Source of the DNA: Nitzschia sp. DOCU1
Taxonomy: Eukaryota > Bacillariophyta > Bacillariophyceae > Bacillariales > Bacillariaceae
Length of the DNA: 64,000 bases
Assembly (NCBI GenBank): GCA_951394045.1
Contig: OX596000.1
Location: 744,001-808,000 of the forward strand
Direction of reading: 5' to 3'
Position numbers and translations under genes: made by a program. This document shows positions 9,063 to 20,160 of the stretch, piece after piece (the stretch's first letter is position 1; the number at the start of each line of letters is the position of its first letter). The notes below the pieces were generated by a model, which was not told the origin of the DNA, made no database searches, and saw only the letters and a program-made list of their open reading frames with translations.

Positions 9063-10292
9063 ATGTGGGACGTTGTCGTCTTGGGTTTGGGTGGCGTCGG
9101 TGCCTTTGCTCTTCGGGCCGTGGCCAAAGACTCTGCTGGTGGCAGTAAAGTACTTGGCACGGAACAATTCACAATCGGGCATGACAAAGGTTCTTCACAT
9201 GGACAAAGTCGAATTTATCGTCGGGCTTACTTTGAACATGCCAACTATGTTCCGTGGATAGAATTTTCCATTCAAGAGTTTCAAACCCTCCAGCAAGAAC
9301 ACGAGGTACCCATTCTAATGGAATCATCAGGAGTCCTGTTAATGGTACCCAAGAGTGACACGAAACTGTTGGATGCTGCCATGGCTACTGCCAAAGAGCA
9401 CAATATTCCAGTCGAGTGTTTGGAGGGAGAAGCTATTGCCAAACGATTTCCCCAGTTTCACAATTGTGAAGATAGGGTTGGCTTTTACGAGCCAGGCGGT
9501 GGGGTGGTCAAGCCAGAACTTGCCATTTCGTCAGCAATAAAGGATGCAAAACAAAATGGAGCCACAATCTGGGAACATACCAAAATCCTTTCACTCAAAG
9601 AAGTTGCGTCTGGAGAGTCGTCCTACGTGGAGATTGTGGTTCAGAGAGGAAACGGCGGCGAGAAGAGTTCCCAACCGGAAACGATCCAAGCAAAGACGGT
9701 TCTTGTTGCAGCTGGTGCTTGGACCTCCAAACTAATTCCTTCCTATGAGCCGCATCTAAAGCCTATTCGACAGCTTCAAACGTGGGTAGATATATCGTCT
9801 ACTTCCAATCCGAATTTATACAACGGCCAGACAAGCATGCCCGCCATGGTGGCTGTTATTCCTGGTTTGCCTCTACCAGTCTACACTTTGCCTGCGGATA
9901 TCAATGGAGCAAAAGATGACAAGTACAGTACTTGTGTCAAACTTGGAATCCATGGTAGAAATTGTCCAATCGACCCAGACAACAATCCCGCCCTTGTTAC
10001 AAGCGAAGAACTGAACGAGATGCAAAACGCCATTCGCAAAACCTTCAACGCCGAGATAGGCAGTTTGTCCTTAACCGAGACAAGGCCTTGCATGTACACA
10101 ATGACAAAGGACGCACACTTTGTCATTGGAGTACCAAAAGGTTACAGTCGAACGTGCGTCGTTGCCGGGCTATCGGGGCATGGCTTCAAAATGGTTCCAG
10201 CGCTTGGCCAAATGCTAGCGGACTTTGCTCTTGGCAAAGGGCTCGATAGCTGGAATGCAGACTTTTGCTCGCCGACGAGGTTTGGTGTCTAG
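9063..10292 (+). CDS. Sarcosine oxidase / PIPOX-like FAD-dependent amine oxidase
   Basis: Single exon, 409 aa. The N-terminal dinucleotide-binding motif VVVLGLGGVGAFA (residues 4-16) binds the ADP part of FAD. GSSHGQSRIYRRAY follows, a hallmark of monomeric sarcosine oxidase, N-methyltryptophan oxidase and PIPOX. AKTVLVAAGAW is the second FAD contact. Cys343 in RPCMYTMTKDAHFVIG aligns with the cysteine that carries covalent FAD in this family. GHGFKMVPALGQMLADFA closes the domain. The expected reaction is oxidative demethylation or oxidation of a secondary amino acid such as sarcosine or pipecolate, releasing H2O2. The C-terminus (TRFGV) is not a peroxisomal SKL signal, so the compartment is uncertain. 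It starts 154 bp after the tRNA gene. Confidence 0.9.
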   Translation: MWDVVVLGLGGVGAFALRAVAKDSAGGSKVLGTEQFTIGHDKGSSHGQSRIYRRAYFEHANYVPWIEFSIQEFQTLQQEHEVPILMESSGVLLMVPKSDTKLLDAAMATAKEHNIPVECLEGEAIAKRFPQFHNCEDRVGFYEPGGGVVKPELAISSAIKDAKQNGATIWEHTKILSLKEVASGESSYVEIVVQRGNGGEKSSQPETIQAKTVLVAAGAWTSKLIPSYEPHLKPIRQLQTWVDISSTSNPNLYNGQTSMPAMVAVIPGLPLPVYTLPADINGAKDDKYSTCVKLGIHGRNCPIDPDNNPALVTSEELNEMQNAIRKTFNAEIGSLSLTETRPCMYTMTKDAHFVIGVPKGYSRTCVVAGLSGHGFKMVPALGQMLADFALGKGLDSWNADFCSPTRFGV

Positions 10293-10589
10293 TTGCAGAA
10301 AAGTGAATCTTGGGGTGGGACTCGTATTGTCTACAGAACAACTAGTAGAAGGACCTCATAAGAATATCGACGTCTTTGTCCTCCTGGTTTTCTGTTGCTA
10401 TCCGTAGAAAGGTATATTGCTGTTATTATAAAAAATACGATGAAGTAGTGACGAGGAATAGCTACAATAAATACGGATCAAATTCGCTAGGGTTGAGTAC
10501 CGAGAATGGTGGGCCGGCGGTCGAGGCGGTACGCCTATTAGTATTGGTGTGATCTGTTCGTTGCGTTCACAATTTTGCGTCGATGCGAA

Positions 10590-13500
10590 CTACAACAGAA
10601 CCAAGTTTTCTTCCTGCAAGTGATACATCAAGAAGCAGACCACTGAACGATACGGTGACCAGCCTTTGGCTTCAGCAATTTGATCAATCAGATTTCGATT
10701 GGTCGCATTATCGGCAAAGTCGGCTGCCGACTCGAGAAGAGTCTCTGACTCGGAATGGTGATTGATGTCATAGAGATCATTGAGATAATTGCGTACTGTC
10801 AAATCACCATACAACATAATGTCCGCACGGTGCAAAAAGTACATGAGGACACCTCCAGCACCCCATTCCCCAATGCCCTTGAGTCCTATCAGCATTTTGG
10901 CGGCCTCGCGATCAGATGCCTTGGCCATTTTTTCTCCTGAAATCTTTCCCGACTCAAAATCACCCACTAACGAAACGATGAAGGAGGCCTTGGTGCTGGA
11001 AAATCCGGCGCTTACAGGCTCATCGTCGCCGTCGAGTGCGGCTCGGGCCTTGACGAGAAAGGCGTTGTGGTCGTCATTCTTGCCACAAGGGTACGTGACC
11101 CCGCAAAGATGCGGATATCCTGTACGCTTTCCTTTGATGATTTCGCAGTCTTTTACAAGTTCGCGCAGCATCTCTACGGTGAAAGTCAACGATTCGTGAT
11201 GGCCGCCCAACAAAAGCCCCATCAAATGGTCGGGGCTGGTAGCACAACGGTCGTCTCCAGATTCTTTAATAGCGTCAAAGATGGTCTTGAGAAGTTTTCC
11301 TCGTTCTTTCTTTCGTTCCAGACATACTCCAATTTTTATTGCAAGTCGACGCAAGAAAGAGCTACCGGCGTCAACAGACACCATGGTGAAGGTAATTGCA
11401 CGAAGGCAACGATCAAAGAGTCTAGCCTGCGTAGGCGCTCTTGGCGTGCCGCAATCGTTGACAAGCGCGTCGGTCCCTACTCTGGCAATAAGTGCTGCTA
11501 ACTTTGGGTCGGTTTGAGACAAGTGCGTCACGGCCTTGTTCACAGTCTCTCGATCTAATACAAGCGGGGGCGTTGCGTCGGAAAAGCGCAGGGGAGACTC
11601 TTTGGGCAACGGCTTTGGGTCACCTTGTTTCCTCTGATGTCCCACCGCCAAATTAGCTGGCTTGTTGGGAGCATAGAGCCACTTGCGAACAGCCAACGAA
11701 GCAAATCCTCGCTTGGCAAGAGCTTTGGCCTGTCGCACGGCCGCTGGATCGCCTTTGTTACGGATCACCTTGTTCAAAGGCTTGTACTTGGGCTCCTCTG
11801 ACTTTTCGCCTCCGGTGTTTTCGTCTTCTTTGCTGTCCTCATCGTCATCGAAACGCATGCTACCGGTATCGAAACTAGCTGTCGTAGATGAAGTCGTGCA
11901 GGTGGCGACGGTAACATCGTCAAGCTGTGCAAAAGCGCCAGACTGCCCCGCTGCTTCAAGCGATCGCTTCCATGTACCACTAACCGTGCCTTTCTTCAGC
12001 TTCGTCGTTCCACAAACCGCCAGAGTTGCTTCCAAGTCGATTTTCTCGCGATACTTGGTTGCTACTGGTGCAATATATTCCCGGAAAAAGTTCCCGGCAA
12101 GCCGAATATTTGCATACTTAGCTTCCTCAATGGTGTGTTCTGCCACCAATACAATCAATTGCAAATCCTTCGTGGCTTGTCCAGGGCGATCTACCCGTCC
12201 CTTCATTTGCTCCAGGTGGTCACCAGGTGTCGGGCGGCAGAGAATGACATCGGCATGATGTTGCATGTTAATGCCTTGACCTTCGACGGTTTTTACTGCA
12301 ATTATGACGCGTTTGGAAGAATCTTTAGATTTGGAAGAAGCAGTCATTTCTTGAGATGCCACCGTTGCCCATGTGCAGGCATTTAAGCCACATTCTCGCA
12401 AAGCTCGTAAAAGAAAGTCTGCCTCTGGCGCCGTGTCTGCAAAAATGAGAGGCCGTTTGCCTTTGCGAAGCAGAGCTTTGGCAACACTAGCGAAAGCATC
12501 ACTCATGACTGAGTTTCGCCGGTACGTAGATTTGGAGGCTCGGCCTTCGTAAGCAACACGAAGGAATGACTCGAGGTCGACCCAAAGCTTGCGCCCATCG
12601 ACCCCCCCAGGCTCGTTGATTTGTTTTCTTCGAAACGATTCAACAATTTTGCGGTACTTTTGGAGATCTGTCGCTGAAAGTGATACCATTTCTCCTGTCA
12701 TGGTCCACGAACGATCCGTTTCTGGTACTTGACACACGATATGTTCGTGAATAGTAGCAGGAAGCCATGGTAGTGTTGGCGGTAGTGGCGATCTTAACAT
12801 TCGAATCATGTAGAAAAGTTGATCGTACTGGGATCGGAAAAAGGTTGCTGAAAGCATGAGGCAACCGCCTTTAGATGCTTCGATTTGCCTCCATGCTGAT
12901 GGATTGCGTTTTGCCGCGGCGTTTTGGACGGAAAGACATTCGTCGACAACCACAAAGTCCCACGCCATTTGACGCACAAACGGATGTCGACATACGCGGT
13001 CCAATGTGGTGATGATGATTGAATTGGCGTCAATGGGAGGATGAGATCTGGCGTATGTCAAAGAGAACAAGGTTCCATCCTCCCTCTGCTCGATCACATG
13101 AAATCCTTTGGTGTGAGTAGCGATTTCGAGAAGCCACTCGCGAATCAAGGCTTTAGTGGGCAACATAACCAAGACCCCATATCGGGTTTGACCAGTCGTA
13201 GCAATCCACTCTGCAAGACGCACGATAACTGCTAGAGCTGTTAGAGTTTTCCCCGCGCCAACAGCTGAAGCGTCCGCATGTCCGCGTCGTCCCTCCTTCA
13301 CGCCATCAACTACTTTGGTGGCCGATGCTTCTTGATGAGGCCAGAGAGACGTGGTGATTTCTGGTACGGGTAAATACTCCTGTTCTTCCACCGGACTTGC
13401 CTCATCGTCAGAATCCCCTTTGCTTCTTTTGAGAATCCAATTTGAGGAATCAGAGATTTCTAACGACATTTGCCTGGTAGCTTCCTCCGACGCCAAGGCA

Positions 13501-16500
13501 GCGGAGCGGCGTGGGCGCTTATTCGTCCTTGGAATTTGCTCGCACTTACGTTTCTGCTGTTCCGCAATGCATGCTGAAGTTGCAGCTTGTGGTGGGAGGT
13601 CGCCAGTCCCCAACTTTTCCAGGCAGAGAAGCATATGGTGATATGCAGCACCTCGTGGCCTAACCCGAAATTTCATCGCCCCCTCCTTTCGCAGTACCGC
13701 AGGATAGAGCATCTCAAGAGCATGAAATAATCGGAGAAGAACCCCTTCCGTCATATCCCTTGGAGTCCCAGTTCCGTCGGGGCAGATCCCTCTACCCAGC
13801 ACCACATGCTCCTTCTCTCGGGTCCGGATGGCAAGCAGTACATCTCTCCAAGTCCGTGACGGCAATGGGCTGTTTGCAGCAAGCAAAATCCAGTCGTAGA
13901 CAATGCCTTCGCTCAGACCGGAAGCAGTTCGGTCTGACTCCGCGATTTCATGTAAAGTTGTCATTGCTTTGAGAACCACCTCGCCAGAGAAATTCTCCCC
14001 GCTTTGGCCCACGTAAAAGGCAGTCCGAAGTACTGCCTGGCGTTCGGGCACGGAGCTCAGCAACACTGGCTTGTGATCCTCATCGTCCAGATCCAATGCA
14101 CAAGGCGAAATAACGGGGCGAGCATCGAAGGCATCAACCTTGGTCCCAGCGATTGCGAATTGCCAGGCCTTCTTTCCACTCCCAGTGTCAACAAACTCAG
14201 CGGTCCTGGTGACCGAGTCTTCATCTCCGGGTACTTCCCACTGGATACCTACAGGTGGCAGTGGGAGCGGCGTGGTCACGCCTCCCTTCCAGTATCTATC
14301 CACCATAAGTTCGGTTGCCTCGAGAATCAGTCTCTCTTCCTCAGATCGCTGTCTTTGAACGTAGCCAAGCGATGGTACTGCCATGGCTCCCGAGGTTGCT
14401 CCACCGGAAGTGGCAAGATCCTTGCCTTCTTTTCTTGCCTTCCCAATGCGCTGGACAAGAAGGGGCTCGTCGGCGTCACCACAAAACATGGCACTGACGA
14501 CTTCTTTCTTTGAAGGACAATGTGGATCTGGGGAGACTTCCATTTCGATAGCGGAACCAAAAGCAAGAATAAAAGCAACCCTGCCGTCAAACTGGTTCAA
14601 GGGAGGTCCGGCTTGAACACGACAGAATCCTCCCTCGGACGGGGTCTCCACCGGCGCCTGATCGGAAACAGACTCACGACCCCCTTTTTCAATTTGTAGT
14701 CGCTGGATCGACTCAAAACAGTCAATTATCTCAATCTCCTTGTCTGATAGGGTGCCTGTGGGAGAAACTACTTCACGGAACGATTTGTATTGAGAGTCGA
14801 AAACGGACACTAATCCACGCTCCTTGATTTGTTCTGAGGATTGTTGCGAGGAGGTTAGGTCCTCTTTTCCCCATGTAGCCAACCTTGCAAGTTGAACCCT
14901 TTCGCGGATCCTTGGGTTTGCTTCGGTGATCAACTTTCGAACTTGTTTCGCCAGCGCTGGCAGACTGTGTTTTTTCCATCTAGTTGGTGGACTCCCAAGC
15001 AGTGACTGAAGTAACACCAAAGTATATGGCACGATAGCAGGTTCCACAGCGGCAAGGCGACACTCGCTATCCAAAATTTCGACTCGTTTGTCCGAAGGTG
15101 GGTCAGGAAGTTGACAGGAAATAAAAGCTTCAACGACATTTCCCTCGTCGTTGGATGGGGCTGGAGGAGGTGCGACCCCTGCCAGTCTTGATGGTTCAGG
15201 TAGGCAACGGCAGCAGCTGCCGAGGTGTCGCCAACAAATTTATCCCATCTACCCCAAGCAAGGCGTCCTCCAACAACGCACTGTGACGCACGAATGATGT
15301 TTCGAAGATTTAGGGCTTTCTGGGTCGACATGGAGGAAGCCCCCCTCCCCACTCTCTCGAGCTTCCACCATCCATCGTTACGTTCAACAAAACCAATCCA
15401 CGGCTGGCATGCAAAGGTCCCTGCGGTCCGAAGAGCAGAAGACACCGTAGCTTTGAGCAACGGCAGCGGGAGAGTCCACCCAGGATCGGCCTTGGCAACC
15501 AGCGAAAGTAAAAGAAGTGCTGGTAGGCCAAGGCAACCTTCGCCATCATCAAAGGGTGCCACGTCGACAAGCATGCAACCCCAAATGGCCCTGAGGGCCG
15601 CAAGAGTAGAACCGCGCACATAATCCTTGTTTGCCCAAAGGAGTTTGGAGCAAGCTTCCAAGAGTGGTGCGGGAGAAGACAACATACTTCCACGGCGCAT
15701 AGCCTTTTGCAACAGGGACGCTGGAAGTCGAATTTTGTCATTCTTTGTTGACAATGGCGGAAGAAATTCTCCATCACTTCCAGCACGAACAGGCCCGACG
15801 TCACCATCTCCTTCTCGTACCTCTTCAGCCCCCTGCACATTCTCACTGTCAACTTGCGCTTCCTGCTCACCAACTAGCGCACTGGGTGCACCAAGCAATA
15901 CAGCTGGAAGCTCCTTTTGGTCACTCTCGATAACTGTCCAAACCATGTCATGGTCGGTTTTGCCATTTGATACGTCCCCATAATGAGAGACGATGCCTGA
16001 AATCTTGGCTCCTCCGTCCCATCCCAGTTGGACAACGATTATATCTTCGCTGGTACTATCTTTGGAATCTTTTTCGACTGCGGATCCCAACATTCCACCT
16101 GAAACAAGGCGAGCTTTCGTGAACTCCCAAGGTGCAAATGGCGGATCGGCAACCGCTTCTAGTTCGTACGTAGCCAGCATGTGAAAATGTGCGCCGGTCG
16201 TTGCAGCACGGCCTCTCAAAGCATCATGAAGATTGCGAGCATTTGAGAATGTTTTCCCCACGAAATCCAACGGGAACCATTCATCAGCCATCGCTACAAC
16301 CAAGAGACGACAAGGCAATTCCATCGATGGATCGACGCCTGATTTCGATTTCCCTTTTCGGTGAAGGAATGCAGTCTTCGCATACGGTGTCTCCAAGGGA
16401 GACACACTCTCCAAAGCACGGATCATAAATCCACTCGACGGACATCGTGCCAAAGCACCACGCGGAAGACCACGAATAGCGATGTTTCGAGCCGAAGCCA

Positions 16501-16675
16501 ATTTGACTTGTTCGGATTTGGTTTTGGTTGGTGACGGTGTAACCACCACAGTTTTTCTTTTCTTACTTATTGGCTTGTGTGGTGTGGACTTCACATCAGG
16601 CAAAGTTTCGGTCTCGGCATCTTGGAAGGTAAGATCCGTGGAGTCATCTCGATCCTTTGAAGGAGATTCATGCAT
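10590..16675 (-). CDS. SNF2-type ATPase fused to AlkA/HhH-GPD DNA glycosylase
   Basis: Exons 16675-15253 and 15178-10590 join across a 74-nt GT-AG intron in matching phase, giving 2003 aa. Residues 1-1090 are mostly unassigned, with a basic KKRK near 40. The ATPase follows: Walker A SAVGAGKT (Lys1118), motif II DECL (Asp1220), and motif VI GRVDRPGQ (1468-1475), as in SNF2 proteins. A charged linker leads to an AlkA-like domain from about 1680: the PKLAALIARVG helix, then the helix-hairpin-helix GLKGIGEWGAGG (Lys1908-Gly1911), catalytic-type Asp1933 in YGDLTVR and KGWSPYRSVV. The HhH-to-Asp spacing equals that of AlkA as I recall it. AlkA/MAG enzymes excise alkylated bases; the fusion predicts chromatin-coupled base removal. 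The true start is probably at 17035 (next entry), but a TAA interrupts. Confidence 0.85.
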
Positions 16676-17035
16676 GATTTCGTCGCCTTGTTCTCCCGTG
16701 ACAAGAAGTGGGTAAAGCTCAGCATGGGTGAACTCTTACTGATCGCCATCGTCGTAGAGCACTAAATAGTAACCATGCTTCTCGTCGAACGAAACAACAT
16801 TGCCATTGTACCACCCATAGCCTTCAAAGAACTGAGCAGGACGCAGCCGTGAGCACTCGGACGAAACGCAACTTTAGTTGCCATGCACGCCAACCGTCTG
16901 TGAACGAACCTTTTTCACCTTCGAACCCAAGGCAATGGTAGAAGAGTCTTCCACTTTCACATTAACATCATTTGATTGTTCAGAAGAGGGAACGTTGCTC
17001 TGGCGTCGGTCAGATCTCCTCGGTAGAGTCGCCAT
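16676..17035 (-). pseudogene. 5' Tudor-domain exons of the SNF2-glycosylase gene, interrupted by an in-frame TAA
   Basis: ATG at 17035 opens exon 1 (17035-16910, MATLPRRSDRRQ...IALGSKVKK). A 78-nt GT-AG intron (16909-16832) joins in phase to FFEGYGWYNGNVVSFD and YYLVLYDDGDQ, a clear Tudor/chromo-barrel strand pattern. The next codon is TAA (16738-16736). The same frame then continues EFTHAELYPLLVTGEQGDEI straight into Met16675 of the large protein. Diatom Tudor repeats usually read D-G-D-x-E-E-F/L here, so GAA to TAA is the simplest origin. A splice donor (GTAAGAG) overlaps the stop, but I found no convincing acceptor in the needed phase. Either this allele makes only a 73-residue N-terminal peptide and re-initiates, or it is an assembly error. 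Confidence 0.6.
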
Positions 17036-17391
17036 TGTCAAGAACCCCTAAAAATGATGCCGACCAAAGATTTTATGGCGGGAAAACCCCGTGTGTTTGG
17101 ATCTTGATGAAGAGGCGAAAGATCTTGCATGTCTTTTTTCGATTTTGTAGGTGTGGGATTTCGCGGTACCGCCTGGCCGCAGTACGTTTCGCCACGTATT
17201 CTTGCTTTTTCTCTCCCCTCTCGTAGAAGAGTAGTAGCTGGTACTATTTTGAAAGCAGCGTAGAGTAGCTAGTAGCATACACGAAGTAAAAAGATGAGTG
17301 GCTGCCTATTTTAGAGCTGTGCTAATTAGACGACGGGCTATCAAGGGATCGTCTGGGTGAATTCATTTTATTCGATATGACAACTAGATGA
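17036..17391. other. Intergenic region, nothing recognised
   Basis: Upstream of the Tudor exon start and downstream of the pirin gene, both on the minus strand. It should hold the promoter of the SNF2-glycosylase gene. No repeats or RNA genes seen. Confidence 0.35.
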
Positions 17392-18426
17392 CTAAAATCG
17401 TCCGTTACGAAAGTCCGTCATTGCCTGTCTAAGTTCTTCCTGGGTGTTCATGACAAAAGGTCCTTGGGCAGCAATGGGCTCATTCAAAGGCTCACCTCCC
17501 ATGACCAGCAGGCTTGTATCAGGCTCTTGGACGCGAATTCGAAGAACATCACTTCCATCCAAATGCATCACTGCAACATCTTGGGGTCCTAACGCACTGG
17601 TCTTTCCCTTGCCCTCTTCACCGCTCAACACTTGGACGGCGCCCCGTCGAACAAAGACAATACAGTTGTGTTCTGCAGGGAATGGAATATCGACTTCAGC
17701 ACCCGCATGGGGCAAAATAACATCCCACATTTGAACGGGCGAAAACGTCTTGGCGGCACCTTTGACTTCATTGATTTTACCCGCAATCACACGGACCGTG
17801 GCCAAGGGATCCGTACTTTCCTCGCGATTCAATGGCAGTTCCACACTTGGGATTTTATCTTTTTGAATCGCCTGGTATCGAGGCTTGGTCATTTTGTGCT
17901 TTTTGGGCAAATTGACCCACAATTGACACATTTCCAAAACGCCTCCCTCGCGAGTAAATTTGGGTGAATGATATTCTTCGTGAATAATGCCACGACCAGC
18001 CGTCATCCATTGCACATCCCCAGGACCAATCACATCTTTATTGCCTTTGTTATCACCATGTTCGACTTCTCCTTGAAAGGCAATAGTCACAGTTTCAAAG
18101 CCCCGATGTGGGTGCATTCCGACTCCCCGTGGTTTGCCCACTTTGGACGGAAACCTTTTGGGAGCCCCGTAGTCAAACATCAACAGTGGGCTCAAGTCTT
18201 CTTTAAAGGCCAAGTCTGCGAAAACAGGATAGACGTTAAAGCCATCACCGACCCAGTGTTGGTAGGGTCGTTCCATGACGCGACGGACAGTTCGATATTT
18301 CGGCATGATGTTATTATTGCTGGCACAAGTTTCGGAAGAGGTCGATGCGGCGTTGGTGGAAGACGAGAGGGGTTGAACCGAGACAATCAAGAAAGGAATC
18401 AAGCCAAGGATTCCAGCTAGCTTCAT
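17392..18426 (-). CDS. Pirin family cupin protein with N-terminal leader
   Basis: Single exon, 344 aa. Residues 1-25 (MKLAGILGLIPFLIVSVQPL) look like a signal peptide. The pirin domain starts near 42 with YRTVRRVMERPYQHWVGDG. The N-terminal cupin carries the metal ligands: GVGMHPHRGFETVTI and GRGIIHEEYH, followed by LEMCQLWVNLP. The second cupin holds PFPAEHNCIVFVRRGAVQV and HLDGSDVLRI. Pirins bind iron at this His-His-His-Glu site; some act as quercetin dioxygenases, others as nuclear cofactors. Most pirins lack a signal peptide, so a secretory or plastid location is the notable point here. It is divergent from the CRAL-TRIO gene. Confidence 0.92.
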   Translation of the reverse strand: MKLAGILGLIPFLIVSVQPLSSSTNAASTSSETCASNNNIMPKYRTVRRVMERPYQHWVGDGFNVYPVFADLAFKEDLSPLLMFDYGAPKRFPSKVGKPRGVGMHPHRGFETVTIAFQGEVEHGDNKGNKDVIGPGDVQWMTAGRGIIHEEYHSPKFTREGGVLEMCQLWVNLPKKHKMTKPRYQAIQKDKIPSVELPLNREESTDPLATVRVIAGKINEVKGAAKTFSPVQMWDVILPHAGAEVDIPFPAEHNCIVFVRRGAVQVLSGEEGKGKTSALGPQDVAVMHLDGSDVLRIRVQEPDTSLLVMGGEPLNEPIAAQGPFVMNTQEELRQAMTDFRNGRF

Positions 18427-19032
18427 AACGGTTGTACAGCAGGTGAGTAATGAACGTTATGAGCTCGAGAAAGGTTCTTTGGACAAGAACGACGATGACC
18501 CATGGTGAGAGAAACGAATGGCATGACTTTTTGGGATGAGCAACGTCGAACAAAAATGAACGACACGACGCGCGACACGTCAGCGAGGACCCATCCGACT
18601 CAAAGGTGTCATTGATTTCACGTAGGACTCAATTTTGGGACATGATAACGCGCGCAAGCCCAAGGGTGTCATCCCGCCATTTTCATGTGCTTTGATACCG
18701 GCGTGCTGACGTTAACGGAACTTTAACATACACTTACATAATTTCATGAATAAAAGTATACACTGACGGGCGCGTCAGTTCCTAGTGAAATTCTCGCGCT
18801 GGCCGGTTTATTCCTATCAGAGTGACACACATGCAAGCATCATTGCCAAGCGTGCAAGCTTTTGTGGTCGAGAAACCGACGGAAAACAACACGCAACGTG
18901 CCCGACCGCAAGTCAGTCACCATCTTCCATCTCCCACGAACGAGAGACGCCTTTCGATAATTCATTGCGCCTTTTGACATTGGAGTAAAAAGTCTCCTTG
19001 GTGGTGTTACATTTGTTGTTGCCATTTTGATA
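18427..19032. other. Divergent promoter region between pirin and CRAL-TRIO genes
   Basis: Both genes read away from this 606-bp stretch. A half CRE-like TGACGT lies near 18708 and A/T-rich sequence near 18740. No coding, repeat or RNA gene is supported. Confidence 0.35.
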
Positions 19033-20160
19033 ATGTGGAGTTCAATTACTAGTTCATTCACGGGAGCTGCACCGACGCTATCGGAAGCAGAGACAGCAAA
19101 GGCGCAAGAGATGCTGAGCAACGAAGCGAATGATGACGATTTTAAGGACGCTTTGGAAGAAGAGGAAGTAGAAGCCAGTGATAGCTTCCCTGTGTCACAG
19201 GAAGAGCTTGGCATTATTCGAGCGGAACTGGCTTCGGACTTTCCTGAGGACTACGATTATTTGAGTGATGCCTACATTCTTTCGGTGGCCTCGAAACCTT
19301 ACTCCAAAGACCCTTCAGTGCGACGACCGCTCGAGGTAAGTTCAAATTGTGCAGTGACCCTCGCTTTTCGAATCTCTCTCTCAGAGAGACTTGTGCTTTC
19401 CCTTTCTTTTATTTAGTATTCCATGGAGAAATTGCAACACGTGATGGAATGGCGCGCGGAAGAGGGAGCTCCTGAGATGATCAAATTGGTGGAGCTGGCG
19501 AATGGCCCTGAATCGGCCGCAGAAGCCCAAGAGGACCCTGATCGACTTGCCAAGGCCAAGGCAATGGTTGCCTCGTTGAACTATGGATCGATGTACTGGC
19601 ATGGAATGACCAAGGACGGACGCCCCGTCTTGTGGCTGAGAACCAACCGCAAACCCTGGTACCCCGATGTCGATGCAGAAGTCAACGCCTTGATTGCCAT
19701 GGCGGATGCGGGGATCAAGTGCATGCCTGATGGCGTCACGGATTTTATCTGTGTGTCGGACTCGTCTTCTCCTCCCCCGCCGAACCCGACGTTTATGATC
19801 AAAATGCTCAAGGCTCTAGTCCGCGGATACCCCGATCGATTGCATTTGCTCATGTCCGCTCCTGTCTCGAGCATTGTTCAGTTTGTTATGAATTTGCTGC
19901 TCCCACTAATGCCTGGCCGACTGGCATCCAAAGTCGTGTTGCTGGATCTCGAAGGCGTTCGACCCAAGCTAAAGGACTTGTTGATGCACGGGGAAGACGA
20001 TATTCCAAAGTTTTTTGGAGGCCCGGCCGACCACGACGCGTACTACCCGGAGGAATCGTATTGCGAAAACCGAGGTCAAGGTACTTTGAAGTTTGACTTT
20101 TTTGGTATGGTGGAGCGATTGGAAGCGGCCAAGAAGGAATACGAAGCCACCAAGAAATAA
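19033..20160 (+). CDS. CRAL-TRIO (Sec14-like) lipid-binding protein
   Basis: Two exons (19033-19335 and 19417-20160) join in phase 0 over an 81-nt intron, giving 348 aa. An acidic N-terminus precedes a CRAL-TRIO N-type helix region (RAELASDFPEDYDYLSDAYI...SVRRPLEYSMEKL). The lipid-binding core follows: GSMYWHGMTKDGRPVLWLR, then a long insertion-free sheet and helix with MLKALVRGYPDRLHLLMSAP, where the family's conserved Y-P-x-R occurs as YPDR. The C-terminus LPKFFGG-like segment appears as IPKFFGGPADHDAYYPEE. Such proteins carry phosphatidylinositol or other lipids between membranes. The ATG at 19033 is the first in frame. Confidence 0.82.

Noticed and set aside
15179..15252. Frameshift splitting the SNF2-glycosylase frame into two genes
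   Set aside because: A 74-nt GT-AG intron joins both frames in the correct phase, and the sequence just after it (VAPPPAPSNDEG) continues sensibly.
16736..16738. TAA as a sense codon (reassigned genetic code)
   Set aside because: Other genes here end cleanly with TAA, for example the Mpv17-family gene at 3847-3849, and no other conserved frame contains in-frame TAA.
16832..16909. A second in-frame stop (TAA near 16867) in the Tudor exons
   Set aside because: It lies inside a 78-nt GT-AG intron whose removal joins VKK to FFEGYGW in phase, so it is not a disabling stop.
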